The translations under genes and the position numbers were made by a program. The notes below the pieces were generated by a model. That model was not told the origin of the DNA and did no database searches. It worked only from the letters and a program-made list of their open reading frames with translations. A DNA stretch of 16,447 nt, from positions 1 to 16,447 of the forward strand of contig JAOQAL010000569.1 in the NCBI GenBank assembly GCA_025963615.1. The letters run 5' to 3'. This DNA comes from Chitinophagaceae bacterium. Its GTDB lineage: Bacteria > Bacteroidota > Bacteroidia > Chitinophagales > Chitinophagaceae. Below are positions 14,903-16,447 of the stretch, piece by piece (position 1 is the first letter of the stretch; each line of letters starts with the position of its first letter).

Positions 14903-15898
14903 ATGGCTGGCGATCTGGCACAGGACTTTTTATTTCAGCGTATACGTGAAATGATTCCCCAACATGTATCGCTGGTGGATTCTGTATCTGAAATTCTAAA
15001 TGTCAGCAGCGACAGCGCTTACCGGCGCATCCGTGGTGAAACTCCATTAATATTAGAAGAAGCCCGCCAGCTTTGTGCCCGCTTTCATCTTTCTCTGGAC
15101 CAACTGCTGAATGTAAACAGCAATTCCACGCTTTTCCAGATAAGCCGGGTAGATACGAAGGATTATACCTTCGATGTTTATTTAAAAGATATCCTGAACC
15201 AGTTAAAATACATCGAGGGTTTTATTCAGAAAGAAATCATTATCCTTACCAAGGATCTGCACCTGTTCGCCAATATGATTTCGAAACCCTTTTTTGCCTT
15301 CCGTTATTTTTTCTGGAATAAATCGGTTACACCCCGGCCTGAATATGCAACAAAAGGTTTTACCCTGGATTGCCTTACCCCGGAAATCAGCGCCTTGTCC
15401 GAAGAAATGCTGAAAACGTACAACCGAATTCCTTCTACAGAAATCTGGAATATTGAAGCGGTAAACAGTATTATATTGCAAGTAGAATATTATAAAGAAG
15501 CCGGCCTTTTTTCTTCCGCTGCGGATATTAAAACAGTGTATGACTCTGTAGAAGAAACATTATACCATCTCCGGGACGAAGTAGAAATTGGCGCCAAATT
15601 TTCCCCCGGTGAAAATGCCTCGGTAAAAAAAACAAATTATCGTTTTTTTTATAACAGGATCATGCTGGGTGATAATGCATTTGTCGTGAGTACCGACCAT
15701 ATCAAGACGGTTTATCTTAACTATGATGTTTTAAATATCATGATCACAAGAGATGAAAAGTTCTGTATGGACACTTATAACCAGATGCAAAACATCATGC
15801 GCCGTTCCACCCAGATCAGTGAAACCAGTGAAAGGCAACGGAATGCCTTTTTCAACATTTTAATTTCAAAGATCCAGGACCGTAAACTTCATTTATAA
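14903..15898 (+). CDS. HTH-domain protein of unknown function, first of a tandem pair
   Basis: The 331-aa protein begins with a Cro/XRE- or BetR-like helix-turn-helix (about 25-68). The likely recognition helix is VSSDSAYRRIRGE (34-46), and the LSLDQLL end-cap is at 63-69. Residues about 85-331 form a second, mostly helical region that I cannot assign; it includes AFRYFFW at 132-138. There is no signal peptide or membrane helix, so it should be cytoplasmic. The next gene starts 10 nt after its stop and is paralogous, with the same spacing between the HTH and the F-R/K-Y-F-F-W motif. Such proteins are common in Bacteroidota and are usually annotated only as HTH regulators. The layout (HTH plus large helical domain) recalls ligand- or peptide-sensing regulators, but this is inference. 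Confidence 0.8.
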   Translation: MAGDLAQDFLFQRIREMIPQHVSLVDSVSEILNVSSDSAYRRIRGETPLILEEARQLCARFHLSLDQLLNVNSNSTLFQISRVDTKDYTFDVYLKDILNQLKYIEGFIQKEIIILTKDLHLFANMISKPFFAFRYFFWNKSVTPRPEYATKGFTLDCLTPEISALSEEMLKTYNRIPSTEIWNIEAVNSIILQVEYYKEAGLFSSAADIKTVYDSVEETLYHLRDEVEIGAKFSPGENASVKKTNYRFFYNRIMLGDNAFVVSTDHIKTVYLNYDVLNIMITRDEKFCMDTYNQMQNIMRRSTQISETSERQRNAFFNILISKIQDRKLHL

Positions 15899-15908
15899 GC
15901 CTCCAACC

Positions 15909-16447
15909 ATGAACGCCACTGAACTGCAACAACAACTTTTCAATACCATCAAAGGTAAAATACCGGATCATCTTTCGGCTCCTGAAGAAATTGCCAGGTT
16001 GCTGGATGTAAGTGCTGATAGTGTTTACCGGCGGATCCGGGGGGAGAAAGTCATTACGCTGGATGAGCTTCAGACCCTTTGTACTCATTATAAAATATCG
16101 CTTGACCAGTTGATGGACATACAAACCGGCGCATTTTTATTCCAGGGAAATTTACTGAATAGCGAAACGTTTCGTTATGAACCTTATCTCACGGGCATGA
16201 TGCACACCTTGGCCTATTTCAATAGTTTTAAAGAAAAAGAATTTTTCTACCTGTGCAAAGACATCCCGGTATTTTACAATTTCTTATCCCGTGAACTTGC
16301 GGCATTTAAATATTTTTTCTGGATGGGTACGTTAGTTCATTTTCCAGAATTCAGAAACAAAAAAGTAAAACTGGATGAATATCCAGACAGCCTTTTTGAA
16401 TTAAGCAATAAAACATTGGACCTTTACAACCAGTTAGACAGTTGTGA
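15909..16447 (+). CDS. HTH-domain protein, second paralogue, truncated by window end
   Basis: An open frame begins at ATG 15909 and runs for 179 codons to the window end without a stop, so the gene is partial at its 3' side. The N-terminus aligns without gaps to the preceding protein: about 32 of the first 80 residues are identical by hand count, including YRRIRGE at 40-46 and SLDQL at 64-68. AFKYFFW falls at the same positions, 132-138. It also has CKDIP at 116-120, where its neighbour has TKDLH. It is co-directional with the first gene and 10 nt downstream, so an operon is likely. A DNA-binding role is supported by the HTH; the remainder is unassigned. Confidence 0.8.
   Translation, partial: MNATELQQQLFNTIKGKIPDHLSAPEEIARLLDVSADSVYRRIRGEKVITLDELQTLCTHYKISLDQLMDIQTGAFLFQGNLLNSETFRYEPYLTGMMHTLAYFNSFKEKEFFYLCKDIPVFYNFLSRELAAFKYFFWMGTLVHFPEFRNKKVKLDEYPDSLFELSNKTLDLYNQLDSC

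Overview
The window looks like a chromosomal housekeeping segment from a member of the Bacteroidota, most likely Chitinophagaceae or a close relative. The grounds are the flavour of the proteins, AT-rich spacers almost without Shine-Dalgarno sequences, promoter-like boxes fitting the Bacteroidota consensus (TTTG or TTG about 20 nt upstream of TAnnTTTG), a PadR/FtsX-like permease pair with an N-terminal permease prefix, an S9 dipeptidyl peptidase, and tandem HTH proteins of a type that is frequent in this phylum. This placement is inferred from reading, not from a search. No rRNA, intact tRNA, insertion sequence or CRISPR array was seen.

All genes up to 14746 lie on the minus strand; read in transcription order they run from right to left. 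lysS (lysyl-tRNA synthetase) is followed by recA, which ends at a strong intrinsic terminator. Next come mgsA (methylglyoxal synthase) and uvrB, 58 nt apart and probably co-transcribed. An AGCT-rich inverted repeat with a T tract then fills the leader of a secreted dipeptidyl peptidase IV-like enzyme. A 92-aa membrane-anchored hypothetical protein follows, with its own promoter and a perfect palindrome upstream. A padR regulator and an 876-aa permease overlap by ATGA, and polA (DNA polymerase I with all three activities) comes last. To the right of lysS, on the plus strand, stand two tandem paralogous HTH proteins of unknown function, the second cut off by the window end.

Three genes belong to DNA repair and recombination (recA, uvrB, polA). 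UvrB and Pol I act in the same nucleotide-excision pathway, and mgsA makes a DNA-glycating metabolite while sitting directly in front of uvrB.

The points most worth a second look are: the tandem HTH paralogues with a shared F-R/K-Y-F-F-W motif; three identical GTAATTC repeats around the recA promoter; a clamp-binding-like QTDLF motif in the PolA linker; -7-like boxes that end 2 to 4 nt before the start codons of lysS, polA and the peptidase, hinting at leaderless mRNAs; and the inverted repeat in the peptidase leader, which can fold in two mutually exclusive ways. No spacer exceeds 300 bases; those with visible content are described as features.
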